DNA of 64,000 bases from contig DASZWD010000057.1 of NCBI GenBank assembly GCA_035546775.1, positions 1 to 64,000 on the forward strand, read 5' to 3'. The notes below the pieces were generated by a model. It searched no databases, was not told where the DNA came from, and saw nothing but the letters and a program-made list of their open reading frames with translations. This document shows, piece after piece, positions 44,025-51,834 of this stretch (the first letter of the stretch is position 1; every line of letters begins with the position of its first letter). The translations under genes were made by a program, and so were the position numbers. The stretch comes from Acidimicrobiales bacterium. GTDB taxonomy: Bacteria; Actinomycetota; Acidimicrobiia; Acidimicrobiales; JACCXE01.

Positions 44025-44968
44025 CGACCGAACTGCGCCGCATCGGTTTTCTCGGCCCGCGCGCCACCTTTACCGAGGAGGCCCTGCAGGGCGAAGCGGA
44101 TCTCGCCGAAGCCGAGCACGTGGCTTTCGGGTCGATGGTCGACACGCTCGCCGCCGTCGAGGACGGCCGGGTCGACGCCGCCATCGTCCCGATCGAGAAC
44201 GCCATCGAAGGCACGGTCAACGAGACGCTCGACGCCCTCATCTTCAATCACGACCTGCTGATCCAGCGCGAGATCGTCAAGCGCATCGTCATGAACCTGC
44301 TGACGCCGCCGGGCCTCGCCGTCGCCGACGTGGAACGCGTGCTCACGCTGCCCGTCGCCCACGCCCAGTGTCGCGAGTGGCTCAGCGCCCACCTGCCCAA
44401 CGCCGAGTTCGTGGCCACGTCGTCGACCGCCGACGGAGCGCGCATCGTGGGCGAGCGCTACGCGGCGGACCCATCGGTGCGCGACGCGGCGGTCGGCCCC
44501 GCGCTGTCGGCCGCGCTCTACGGCTTGACCGTCGCCGCTAGCGACATCGAGGACCATCCCGACAACTCGACGCGCTTCGTGCTCGTGCGCCCGAAGGCGA
44601 TCCCTGCCGCGACGGGCCACGACAAGACGTCGATCGTATGCTTCCAGCGCGCCGACACACCGGGGTCGCTGCATTCGATCCTGTCGCAGTTCTCGGCCCG
44701 CAACATCAACCTGACGAAGCTCGAGAGCCGCCCGACGAAGGCGGGTCTGGGCAACTACTGCTTCATCATCGATTTCGAGGGTCACCTCGACGACGAGGTC
44801 GTCTTCGACTGCCTCCGCGACCTGCGGGCGTCGCTCGCCGACCTCAAGTTCCTCGGCTCGTATCCGGCGGCGGGGGAGCACGGCCCGGCGATGCGTCTCG
44901 ACGCCGAGGCGTCCTGGCGCGCCGCCGACGCCTGGGTCACGGGCCTGCGCGGCCAGATCGAGCGGTAA
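44021..44968 (+). CDS. pheA: Prephenate dehydratase with ACT domain
   Basis: A 315-residue enzyme converting prephenate to phenylpyruvate in Phe synthesis. Catalytic domain: IGFLGPRATFTEEAL, PIENAIEGTVNETLD, and the NSTRFVLV segment. Then an ACT regulatory domain (SLHSILSQFSARNINLTKLESRPTK) for Phe feedback. The ATG overlaps the upstream stop. The gene is followed by a large inverted repeat and tRNA-Ser. Confidence 0.95.
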   Translation: MTTELRRIGFLGPRATFTEEALQGEADLAEAEHVAFGSMVDTLAAVEDGRVDAAIVPIENAIEGTVNETLDALIFNHDLLIQREIVKRIVMNLLTPPGLAVADVERVLTLPVAHAQCREWLSAHLPNAEFVATSSTADGARIVGERYAADPSVRDAAVGPALSAALYGLTVAASDIEDHPDNSTRFVLVRPKAIPAATGHDKTSIVCFQRADTPGSLHSILSQFSARNINLTKLESRPTKAGLGNYCFIIDFEGHLDDEVVFDCLRDLRASLADLKFLGSYPAAGEHGPAMRLDAEASWRAADAWVTGLRGQIER

Positions 44969-44982
44969 CTTTCACGCGTCGT

Positions 44983-45035
44983 CACTTCTGTGAAGGCTTC
45001 TCCGTGTAGTGCACGGGCGATCCTTCACAGAAGTG
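44983..45035. terminator. 14-bp perfect inverted repeat between pheA and tRNA-Ser
   Basis: CACTTCTGTGAAGG (44983-44996) and CCTTCACAGAAGTG (45022-45035) pair perfectly around a 25-nt loop that itself has CCGTG/CACGG. It follows the pheA stop by 14 nt and ends 5 nt before the tRNA, so it may terminate pheA. No T-run; a protein-binding role is possible because each arm contains its own short CTTC/GAAG dyad. Confidence 0.55.
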
Positions 45036-45039
45036 CGTT

Positions 45040-45124
45040 GGAGGGGTGGCAGAGCGGACGAATGCGACGGTCTTGAAAACCGTTGAGGTGCAAGCCTCCG
45101 CGGGTTCGAATCCCGCCCCCTCCG
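45040..45124 (+). tRNA. tRNA-Ser (UGA anticodon)
   Basis: 85-nt class II tRNA. Acceptor GGAGGGG (45040-45046) pairs with CCCCTCC (45117-45123); discriminator G. The anticodon loop CTTGAAA gives TGA; T-arm GCGGG-TTCGAAT-CCCGC. A long variable arm lies between anticodon stem and T-arm. CCA is not encoded. Confidence 0.95.
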
Positions 45125-45133
45125 CTCAAGCAG

Positions 45134-46120
45134 TCACGCGGCGGCGGCGCGGGATCGCCGGAGTCTGCGGCCGTAGACGAGGGCCAGGAGTCCGACGAAG
45201 AGCGCGACGAACACGAGCACGCTCAAGATGTCGGACTTCGCCTGACCTTCGGGATGCACGACCGGCCCGCTGCCCGACTTCGGGAACGTGATCGTCGCCG
45301 CCGCGTGTTCCTTCACGAGACCCGACTCGAGATCGAGGCGCGCGTGCCATGGGCCGGCGGGCAGCGCCTTGTTCAGCGTCACGAGCACAGGTTCGGTTTC
45401 GCCGACGCCGAGGGTCGTGCCCAGCTTCACGTCGAACGGACCCGCCGACAGCCCGCCCGGCCCGTTCGTCAGGCGCAATGAGCCCGACAGGTCGAGGGCG
45501 CGCCCGCCGGTGTTCTCGACGCGGGCGACGACCTGGGGCTGGCCCTTGTCGGTCCGGCGCGCCTGGATCCCGGTGACCCGGAAGCTCGACGGTGGTTCGC
45601 CACCCGGGCCCACCGAGAGATAGATGCGCACGCCGACGCGGTTGACGCTGGTGATGCTCTGCCCGGCGGTTGGCGTCGACGACACCGACGCCCACACCAC
45701 GCCGTAGCGCTCGCCCTCGCTGGCGTCCTTCGGCACCGCGATAGTGACGGTGACGAGCTTCGTCTCACCGGGCGCGTACGAGTCGGTCGAGGGCTCGACG
45801 GTCGTCCACGTGGTGAGTTCGTTGCGGGCGTGCCCGTCGCCGAAGCGGAACTCGCCGTCCTTGATCGACGCCGAGGCTGCGTAGGTGTCGATCGACTCGG
45901 TCTCGTTGGTGTTGTTCGACACGCGGACCTTGCGGCTGATCGTCGTTCCGGGCGCGACGTGGTCGACGATGTACACGCGGGCGCGCGGGTCGTTGGCGCG
46001 ATTCGTTGGCGCCTCGGCGAGTGCGATGCCGATGCTGCCTTGCGCTTGTTGCGCCTCGGCGCGAGGCATGCACGTCGCCGCCATTAACAACGTGAGGAGC
46101 GCGAACACGACGCGGCGCAT
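45134..46120 (-). CDS. DUF916-like surface protein with C-terminal membrane helix
   Basis: About 328 residues: signal peptide (VVFALLTLLMAATCMP), two beta-sandwich segments typical of WxL-associated DUF916 proteins (APGTTISRKVRVSNNTNETE; VVARVENTGGRALDLSGSLR), and a C-terminal helix (DILSVLVFVALFVGLLALVYG) with basic tail RRLRRSRAAAA. In Firmicutes, DUF916 proteins pair with WxL surface proteins; two WxL-like genes lie just upstream here on the same strand. An in-frame GTG at 46126 is an alternative start. Confidence 0.7.
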   Translation of the reverse strand: MRRVVFALLTLLMAATCMPRAEAQQAQGSIGIALAEAPTNRANDPRARVYIVDHVAPGTTISRKVRVSNNTNETESIDTYAASASIKDGEFRFGDGHARNELTTWTTVEPSTDSYAPGETKLVTVTIAVPKDASEGERYGVVWASVSSTPTAGQSITSVNRVGVRIYLSVGPGGEPPSSFRVTGIQARRTDKGQPQVVARVENTGGRALDLSGSLRLTNGPGGLSAGPFDVKLGTTLGVGETEPVLVTLNKALPAGPWHARLDLESGLVKEHAAATITFPKSGSGPVVHPEGQAKSDILSVLVFVALFVGLLALVYGRRLRRSRAAAA

Positions 46121-46129
46121 CGACACTGT

Positions 46130-46642
46130 CTACGCGATCGAGTGGGTGATGGTGCCCGAGTATGTGCCGGCGACGGCGTTGGCCGGGATGTGCACCACGA
46201 TGGTCGGGTTCCAACTGACGCTGAACGCCACCGCGCCGCTGGCGGTGAAGGCGACCGCGCCCGCAGTGAGCGGGACGGCGAGACCGGCGTTGAGTTGGCC
46301 GGGGACGTTGGTGAGCAGCACGCCGCTCGTGCTCGTCGCCGAACCCGACCAGTAGTAGATCTGCGACTTGCCGATCGTCTCGTTGGCGGTGCCGCCACCG
46401 GTGGTGAACACCGACGTGGTCACCGTCGCGGTGAACGCCAGCGTGAGCAGGTTGCCGCTGCCGGTGACGGTGCCTAACTGCGCGGACTGCGTCGAGCTAC
46501 CGACCGAGGTCGAGCCGAGGTTGGCGCTCGCCGGCACGCTGATCGACAAGGTGGCGCGGGCCGGTGGCGCGAAACCGACGATGCTGAGCGCGGCCAGCGC
46601 GCTCAGCATCGTCAGGTGAAGAGCATGACAGCGGCGGATCAC
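46130..46642 (-). CDS. WxL-like exported protein 2
   Basis: About 170 residues with a signal peptide (LTMLSALAALSIVGFAPPARA) and a beta-rich domain: LSISVPASANLGSTSVGSS, FTTGGGTANETIGKSQIYYW, and the terminal GTYSGTITHSIA. It is a paralogue of the next gene upstream (shared PASANLGS, TTGGxTANETI, TxTHS). GTG 46642 is preferred because it gives a basic start to the signal peptide; ATG 46609 is an alternative. Part of a three-gene surface operon. Confidence 0.65.
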   Translation of the reverse strand: MIRRCHALHLTMLSALAALSIVGFAPPARATLSISVPASANLGSTSVGSSTQSAQLGTVTGSGNLLTLAFTATVTTSVFTTGGGTANETIGKSQIYYWSGSATSTSGVLLTNVPGQLNAGLAVPLTAGAVAFTASGAVAFSVSWNPTIVVHIPANAVAGTYSGTITHSIA

Positions 46643-46662
46643 CGTCGCCCATGTTCGTCCGG

Positions 46663-47229
46663 TCAGGCGACCGAGTGCGTGACGGTTCCCGTGTAATCGC
46701 CGGCGACGGCCGCGGCCGGCACGTTCACGATGAGTGTCGGGTTCCACGTGACTGAGTTGTTACCGACGACCACAGTGGCGGAGAACGCGGTGCGGGACGC
46801 GCTGAGCGCCACCTTGTTGGCCGACAGCAGCTGGCCCGGGGTGAAGGTGCCGACACCCGACGACGCCGTCGCCGCGCCCGACCAGTAGTCGATCACGGAC
46901 TTGCTGATCGTCTCGTTCGCGGTCGCGCCGCCGGTCGTGAAGTCGGTGCTGCTCACGCTGCCGGTCCAGGAACCGAGGAGCGCCCCGCGCCCGTCGGAGA
47001 TGGTGATGGCGCCGAGCTGGGCGGACGTGGAGGCTGAACCCGTCGCTACAGAGCCGAGGTTCGCACTGGCCGGGGCAGTAATCGCGAGGCTGCCGGCGGT
47101 GAGAGTGAACGTCGTCGTCGTGTCGCCGCTCGTCGCCGCGTAGGCGGGGGAAGCGAGGGCTGCAGCGCACGCCAGGGCCAGTGCCCCAATTGCCGCGGTC
47201 GCGGCGCGCATGCGGTTTGACATGTTCAT
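46663..47229 (-). CDS. WxL-like exported protein 1
   Basis: A 188-residue protein: signal peptide (AATAAIGALALACAAALASPAYA), beta domain with ITAPASANLGSVATGSAS, GSWTGSVSSTDFTTGG (resembling the W-x-L-x-SxTDF pattern) and end GDYTGTVTHSVA. Probably a cell-wall or surface-binding protein. It is the first gene of the operon and its ATG lies 2 nt beyond a candidate switching hairpin (47232-47268). Confidence 0.68.
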   Translation of the reverse strand: MNMSNRMRAATAAIGALALACAAALASPAYAATSGDTTTTFTLTAGSLAITAPASANLGSVATGSASTSAQLGAITISDGRGALLGSWTGSVSSTDFTTGGATANETISKSVIDYWSGAATASSGVGTFTPGQLLSANKVALSASRTAFSATVVVGNNSVTWNPTLIVNVPAAAVAGDYTGTVTHSVA

Positions 47230-47231
47230 GG

Positions 47232-47268
47232 ATGGCCCATCGTCCTTTGGGACTAGGGCCATTAGTCC
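47232..47268 (-). promoter_or_regulatory. Candidate structured leader with two mutually exclusive hairpins
   Basis: Hairpin A pairs GGACTA (47250-47255) with TAGTCC (47263-47268). Hairpin B pairs ATGGCCC (47232-47238) with GGGCCAT (47256-47262), with an inner GTCC/GGAC stem (47242-47245, 47250-47253). They share 47250-47262 and so cannot coexist. B ends 2 nt before the ATG (47229) and would cover the ribosome site; A would leave it open. The pattern fits a translational switch or attenuator. No known riboswitch class is matched by eye. Confidence 0.5.
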
Positions 47269-47361
47269 ATTACGAAAAATTGGGATTTCGTTGATATTTG
47301 GTATGGCGCGGTGTCGGTCGTAACCGCCCCTCCCGGCGATGACCAACGGCTCTACCGGTCA

Positions 47362-47384
47362 CTCGGGGTGTGGCCCACCCTGAG
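47362..47384. promoter_or_regulatory. Inverted repeat upstream of drrA-like gene
   Basis: CTCGGGGTG, 5 nt, CACCCTGAG: 9-bp arms with one G-T pair, in the 183-bp gap between the WxL-like gene and the ABC ATPase gene (28 bp before its start). Could be an operator or a leader hairpin. Confidence 0.45.
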
Positions 47385-47412
47385 AAACGGTTGCACGGTG
47401 TGAGGAGGAACG

Positions 47413-48462
47413 TTGTCCCGTTCGACGCGCGAGGCGGTGGTTGTCGAAACGACGGGCGCCGACGCGGCCGACGCCGACACACCGTCCCCGCCGATCGTCG
47501 TGGTGGCGAACCTCACGAAGCAATTCGACGGCTTCGAGGCGGTGAAGGACGTGAGCTTCGAGGTCCAACCCGGCCAGGTGTTCGCGTTCCTCGGGCCAAA
47601 CGGCGCCGGGAAGTCGACCACCATCAACATGCTGTGCACGCTGGCGCGACCGACGAGTGGGACCGCCACGGTCGCCGGTTTCGACGTGGCCACGCAAGCG
47701 AAGCAGGTGCGGCGACGCATCGGTCTGGTATTCCAAGAGCAGACACTCGACGATCAGCTGACGGCCGAGGAGAACCTGCGCTTCCACGCCGTCCTCTACG
47801 ACGTGCCCCGCAGCGAGGTCAGTTCACGAATCCGCGGCGTGCTGGAACTGGTCGACCTGGCCGATCGCCGCCGCGACCTTGTGTCGACGTTCTCGGGTGG
47901 CATGGCGCGGCGCCTCGAGATCGCTCGCGCCCTGCTGCACACGCCGCGGGTGCTGTTCTTGGACGAGCCGACGCTTGGTCTCGACCCGCAAACCCGGGCG
48001 CTCATGTGGGCCGACGTGCTGCGCCTGCGCGACGAAGAGGGCGTCACGGTGTTTCTCACGACCCACTACATGGACGAGGCCGAGTACGCCGACCGCATCG
48101 CCATCATCGACCACGGGCAGATCGTCGCCCTCGACACGCCCGACAACCTGAAGGCTCTCGTGGGTGCCGACACCGTCACGATCGTCACGGGCGACGACAA
48201 CGTGGCGCAACGCGCCCTCGCCGCCGCCGGTTACCGCGTGCGACAGACGCCGGACGGCATCGTCGCCTTCGTCGACGACGGCGAGTCCGCCGTCGTCGGT
48301 CTCCTCGCCGCGGCCTCGGTGCCAGTACGCCAGGTGCACGTCCACCGGCCCACCCTCGACGACGTGTTCCTCCACTTCACCGGTCGGGCCATCCGCGAGC
48401 AGTCCGGCGACAACCATGCGATGGGCCGCATGGCGCGGGCGCGGTTCGGGCACCACCGGTAG
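47413..48462 (+). CDS. ABC exporter ATP-binding protein (DrrA family)
   Basis: A 349-residue single ABC domain: Walker A GPNGAGKST, signature FSGGMARRLEIARAL, Walker B VLFLDEPTLGLDP, plus the C-terminal DrrA-type domain ending HRPTLDDVFLHFTGRAIRE. It powers export of a hydrophobic compound. It starts at TTG 47413, supported by AGGAGG 5 nt upstream. The permease gene follows 8 bp downstream. Confidence 0.92.
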   Translation: MSRSTREAVVVETTGADAADADTPSPPIVVVANLTKQFDGFEAVKDVSFEVQPGQVFAFLGPNGAGKSTTINMLCTLARPTSGTATVAGFDVATQAKQVRRRIGLVFQEQTLDDQLTAEENLRFHAVLYDVPRSEVSSRIRGVLELVDLADRRRDLVSTFSGGMARRLEIARALLHTPRVLFLDEPTLGLDPQTRALMWADVLRLRDEEGVTVFLTTHYMDEAEYADRIAIIDHGQIVALDTPDNLKALVGADTVTIVTGDDNVAQRALAAAGYRVRQTPDGIVAFVDDGESAVVGLLAAASVPVRQVHVHRPTLDDVFLHFTGRAIREQSGDNHAMGRMARARFGHHR

Positions 48463-48470
48463 GAGCGGCC

Positions 48471-49334
48471 ATGACGACCGTCCCCTCCCGCCCCTCGGAG
48501 CGACTGGCGTCGCGCGAGCCCGGCCTGCCCCACGAACTTCGGACCGCCGCCATGGTCTGGCAACGTGAGTTGCTCCGCTTCGCCCGCACCCGGATCCGCA
48601 TCCTCACCGGGTTCACCCAGCCGATCCTGTTCCTGTTCGTTCTCGGCTACGGGATCAGCCCACTCGTCGGTACCACCGGCGGCTTCGACTTCAAGAAGTT
48701 CGTGTTCCCCGGCGTCGTCGCGATGAGCGTCGTCAGTACCGCCATCTTCGGTGCCATGTCCATCGTGTGGGACAGGGAGTTCGGGTTCATGCGCGAGATG
48801 CTCGTCGCCCCCGCAAGCCGCGCCGCCCTCGTCGTCGGCAAGGCTGCTGGCGGCGCGACCGTCGCCACGCTCCAGGGCACCGTCATGCTCGCCCTCGCTC
48901 CCGCCATCGGCGTCCACCTCACCGTCCTGCTCGTGCTGAAAGTGGTCGCGCTCTGCCTACTGATGGCGGTCGCCCTCACTTCCTTCGGCGTGTTCCTCGC
49001 CAGCCGCATCGATCACATGGAGAGCTTCGGCGTCGTCGTGCAACTGGTGCTGTTCCCCATGCTGTTCCTCTCAGGCGCCATGTTCCCGCTCAGCGGCCTG
49101 CCGGCCTGGCTCAGCGTGCTCACCCGGGTCAATCCCCTCACCTACGCCGTCGATCCCCTCCGCCGCACCGTGTTCGCCGCCCAGAACCTGCCGCCCGCCG
49201 CGCGCGCCCGATTCCCCACTGGGGTCGAGTTGTTCGGGCACACGCTCGGGACTGCGTCAGAACTCGCCATCGTCGCGGGCATCGCCGCGGTCTTCCTCAC
49301 TCTGTCGGTGCGCGCGTTCGGCCGGCCATCGTGA
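48471..49334 (+). CDS. ABC-2 type permease (DrrB family)
   Basis: A 287-residue permease with six membrane segments; TQPILFLFVLGYGIS, AMSIVWDREFGFMREMLVAP and LPAWLSVLTRVNPLTYAVDPLR are the typical ABC-2 motifs. It forms an exporter with the preceding ATPase; the cargo is unknown. The stop overlaps the GTG of the universal stress protein gene (GTGA). Confidence 0.92.
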   Translation: MTTVPSRPSERLASREPGLPHELRTAAMVWQRELLRFARTRIRILTGFTQPILFLFVLGYGISPLVGTTGGFDFKKFVFPGVVAMSVVSTAIFGAMSIVWDREFGFMREMLVAPASRAALVVGKAAGGATVATLQGTVMLALAPAIGVHLTVLLVLKVVALCLLMAVALTSFGVFLASRIDHMESFGVVVQLVLFPMLFLSGAMFPLSGLPAWLSVLTRVNPLTYAVDPLRRTVFAAQNLPPAARARFPTGVELFGHTLGTASELAIVAGIAAVFLTLSVRAFGRPS

Positions 49335-49780
49335 CCGCCAACGAGAAAACAGCGATCGTCGTCGGAGTCGACGGCTCTGACAACGGTCGCCGGGCCATGG
49401 CGTGGGCCCTCGACGAAGCCAAAGCGCGCGGGCTGTCGTGTCTATTGGTCCACGCGGTGGACTTCGGATTCGCGGCTGCGAGCCCCTACGCAGGCGTCAC
49501 GTTCGACCAGTTGCGCGACGCAGGCCAGGCGGTACTCGACACCGAGCTGGCGATCGCTCGCGACGCCGGCGTGCCCGTCGAGGGCCGTCTCGTGATCAGC
49601 TCGGCGGCGCAGGCGCTCATCGATGCATCCCGAGACGCGGCGCTGCTCGTTGTCGGCAGCCGCGGCCGGGGCGGCTTCACCGGCATGCTGCTCGGATCCG
49701 TGTCGACCGCGTGTGTGCACCACGCGCACTGCCCGGTTGTCGTGATGCGTCCACCAGAACCCGAAACCACGAAGAACTGA
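49331..49780 (+). CDS. Universal stress protein (UspA family)
   Basis: A 149-residue USP with IVVGVDGSDNGRRAMAWAL and the ATP-binding GSRGRGGFTGMLLGSVS motif followed by HCPVVVM. USPs of this type bind ATP and act in dormancy or hypoxia. The GTG at 49331 overlaps the DrrB stop; its end overlaps the next frame. Confidence 0.92.
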   Translation: MTANEKTAIVVGVDGSDNGRRAMAWALDEAKARGLSCLLVHAVDFGFAAASPYAGVTFDQLRDAGQAVLDTELAIARDAGVPVEGRLVISSAAQALIDASRDAALLVVGSRGRGGFTGMLLGSVSTACVHHAHCPVVVMRPPEPETTKN

Positions 49781-50787
49781 AACGGCGCCATTACACCACC
49801 GCCCTGAGGGTCGTCGTTCTCGGCCTCGGTGTGTATCTGCTGTTGCCGCGCGTCGCCGGTCTGCGTGACGCGCTCGACAGCCTTGTCCGTCTTCAGTGGT
49901 GGCTCGTTCCCGTTCTCGTCGGGCTCGAGGCCGCCAGCCTCGCCCTGTACGCCGAACTGGCACGCGCGGTGTTCGGTATGGAGGGAGTCGCACCCACACG
50001 GCGACTGCTCGTGCTCGCAGTTCTGGCGGGCACGGCGCTCGGCAAGGTATTGCCGGGCGGCACCGTCGCGGCGCTGCCGCCGACGGTCGGGATCTTGCGC
50101 CGTGAGCACCTCGATCCGGCGCTCTCGGCGACGGCGCTGTTGGCTAGCGGGGTCCTGTCGTCGCTGGTCCTCGTCGTCGCGCTCCCGGTCGTTTCGGCGG
50201 CGTCGGTTCTCGCCGGCGGAGGCGGCGCGGCTGCGCTCGGCCTCGGTGGCGTCGTCCTGGCGATCGGCGTCCTTGCCGGTCTCGGCTGGCTAGGCGTCCG
50301 CGACCCCGACCTTGGCCACTACCTGTCGGCGCGGCTGAACGGGTTGGTGCGCGGGCAACGGTTACGCGCGTGGTTGCACGTCGAGGACGCCGCCGCCGGA
50401 CTCGAACGCGCGGCCGTCGCGCTCCAAGCCGTCGCCAGCAACGGGCGGGGTATGGCGCGTGCGGCCGGACTCGCGCTCGCCAGTTGGGCGTGCGACCTCG
50501 GAGTCATCGCCGCGCTCGCCCTTGCCGTGACGCGAGGCGCGCCCCTCGCGGGCGTCGCCCTCGCCTACGTCGTCGGCCAACTCGCCGCCGCGCTTCCTTT
50601 GACGCCCGGTGGCATCGGTGTGGTCGAAACCGCCATGATCGGCGCCCTTGCGACACAAGGCATGCCCGCTGGCGAGGCGGCGGCCGTCGTGCTCACCTGG
50701 CGGCTCGTAAGCCACTGGCTCCCGATGCTGGTCGGCCTCGTCGTTTACGCGTCCGTCCGCCCTGTCTCGAACGCCGCGCGACCGTGA
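49777..50787 (+). CDS. LPG-synthase TM-region/UPF0104 family membrane protein
   Basis: About 336 residues, seven or more membrane helices, with the LPLTPGGIGVVETA motif diagnostic of the lysylphosphatidylglycerol synthase transmembrane/UPF0104 flippase family. It may move lipid or glycolipid across the membrane. The start is unclear: the frame opens at CTG 49777 overlapping the USP TGA, and the nearest in-frame GTG either cuts into the first helix (49831) or overlaps the USP gene. Confidence 0.72.
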   Translation: MKRRHYTTALRVVVLGLGVYLLLPRVAGLRDALDSLVRLQWWLVPVLVGLEAASLALYAELARAVFGMEGVAPTRRLLVLAVLAGTALGKVLPGGTVAALPPTVGILRREHLDPALSATALLASGVLSSLVLVVALPVVSAASVLAGGGGAAALGLGGVVLAIGVLAGLGWLGVRDPDLGHYLSARLNGLVRGQRLRAWLHVEDAAAGLERAAVALQAVASNGRGMARAAGLALASWACDLGVIAALALAVTRGAPLAGVALAYVVGQLAAALPLTPGGIGVVETAMIGALATQGMPAGEAAAVVLTWRLVSHWLPMLVGLVVYASVRPVSNAARP

Positions 50788-50798
50788 TCACCGGACAA

Positions 50799-50812
50799 GG
50801 GTCCTTTGCCCC
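50799..50812. promoter_or_regulatory. DosR/DevR-box-like site
   Basis: GGGTC-CTTT-GCCCC matches the DosR half-site layout GGGAC-N4-GTCCC at eight of ten positions. It is 57 bp before the DUF1918 gene, next to universal-stress and CBS proteins, which are common DosR regulon members. Confidence 0.4.
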
Positions 50813-50869
50813 TACCCCGACGGCGTTCGCGCGCACGACGATGGCGTCACAAGCGATTGGAGAAAGACC

Positions 50870-51070
50870 ATGCAAGCAAGCGTCGGCGATCGCATCGTGA
50901 TCCAAGGGCACCGTGTCGGAGAGCCCGAACGCGATTGCGAAGTCCTCGAAGTCCATGGACCCGATGGTCACGCGCCCTTCCTCGTCCGTTGGGGCGACAC
51001 GGGTCACGAGTCGTTGTTCTTCCCCGGCTCGGACGCCACGGTCCAACACTTCGAACACGCCCGAGCCTGA
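50870..51070 (+). CDS. DUF1918 protein
   Basis: A 66-residue SH3-like protein: GDRIVIQGHRVGEPERDCEV and FLVRWGDTGHESLFFPGSDA are the DUF1918 signature. Actinobacterial genes of this family are often induced with stress or dormancy genes. GGAG lies 7 nt before the ATG. A DosR-like box lies 57 bp upstream. Confidence 0.88.
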   Translation: MQASVGDRIVIQGHRVGEPERDCEVLEVHGPDGHAPFLVRWGDTGHESLFFPGSDATVQHFEHARA

Positions 51071-51083
51071 AGGAAACCTGCCA

Positions 51084-51530
51084 ATGCAAACCATCGACGC
51101 ACTGCGCCGCTCGAGTGTCGGCATCCGACCGGAGCAAACCATCCGTGAAGCGGCGGTTCTCATGGACAAAGCCGGAGTCGGTTCCATCGCCGTCATCGAC
51201 GGCGCGAACTTGGTTGGGATCGTTACTGACCGCGATCTCGTTCGCCGCGCCTTGGCGCGCGGCCTGCCCGACGACGCGCGCGTCGACGCGGTGATGTCGT
51301 CGCCGGTCGTCACCGTGCCGGCGGACTCCGAGCTGCACGACGTCTTCGCCGTGTTCCGCACCCATGCCGTACGTCGCCTCGCAGTGGTCCGCGGCGCGGC
51401 GTTCCAAGGGATGATCTCGATCGACGACCTGCTGCTCGACCTGTCCGCGGATCTTGCCGACCTGGCCCGACCCGTCACGGCCGAAGTGTTGTTCAGCCAC
51501 CACGACAACCCGGTGCCCGCCACCACCTGA
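51084..51530 (+). CDS. CBS-domain protein (Hrp1-like)
   Basis: A 148-residue protein with two CBS motifs (IREAAVLMDKAGVGSIAVIDGA; ELHDVFAVFRTHAVRRLAVVRG), similar in build to mycobacterial Hrp1 of the DosR regulon. It may bind an adenine nucleotide. AAGGAAA precedes the ATG. Follows DUF1918 by 13 bp, so they are co-transcribed. Confidence 0.85.
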   Translation: MQTIDALRRSSVGIRPEQTIREAAVLMDKAGVGSIAVIDGANLVGIVTDRDLVRRALARGLPDDARVDAVMSSPVVTVPADSELHDVFAVFRTHAVRRLAVVRGAAFQGMISIDDLLLDLSADLADLARPVTAEVLFSHHDNPVPATT

Positions 51531-51626
51531 CCGGCGCATCCCCGTTTTCGGCCGCTCGGGAATCACGACCGAACCGCTACTGACGACCGCAGTTCGGGAG
51601 TGTGGCGACTAACCTCGGCGTCTTCG

Positions 51627-51718
51627 GGAGAGGTGCGAGAGCGGCCGAATCGGACTCACTGCTAATGAGTTGACCTGGGAAACTGGGTCCGAGGGTTCAA
51701 ATCCCTCCCTCTCCGCCA
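51627..51718 (+). tRNA. tRNA-Ser (GCU anticodon)
   Basis: Class II tRNA of 89 nt plus encoded CCA. GGAGAGG (51627-51633) pairs with CCTCTCC (51708-51714), discriminator G51715, CCA 51716-51718. Anticodon loop CTGCTAA gives GCT; T-arm GAGGG-TTCAAAT-CCCTC. No other gene lies in 51531-51626. Confidence 0.95.
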
Positions 51719-51834
51719 AACCAACTCGCTCGGTCGAGGTTTGATGCCGAGTTCTGGCCGCCATTTCGCGTCTACGACGCGGTTTGGCGACCAAGACGTG
51801 GCACAGAAGTCCGATTCGTCGGTAACCCGCCATA

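Noticed and set aside
47376-47384. CTGAGA sequence suggesting a TPP riboswitch upstream of the ABC ATPase
   Set aside because: The second TPP core (CTGATCTGGATAAT...) is absent and the gene is not thiamine-related; the bases belong to a simple inverted repeat.
51609-51833. Minus-strand 74-codon frame across tRNA-Ser(GCU)
   Set aside because: It reads through the antisense of a tRNA with full cloverleaf pairing.
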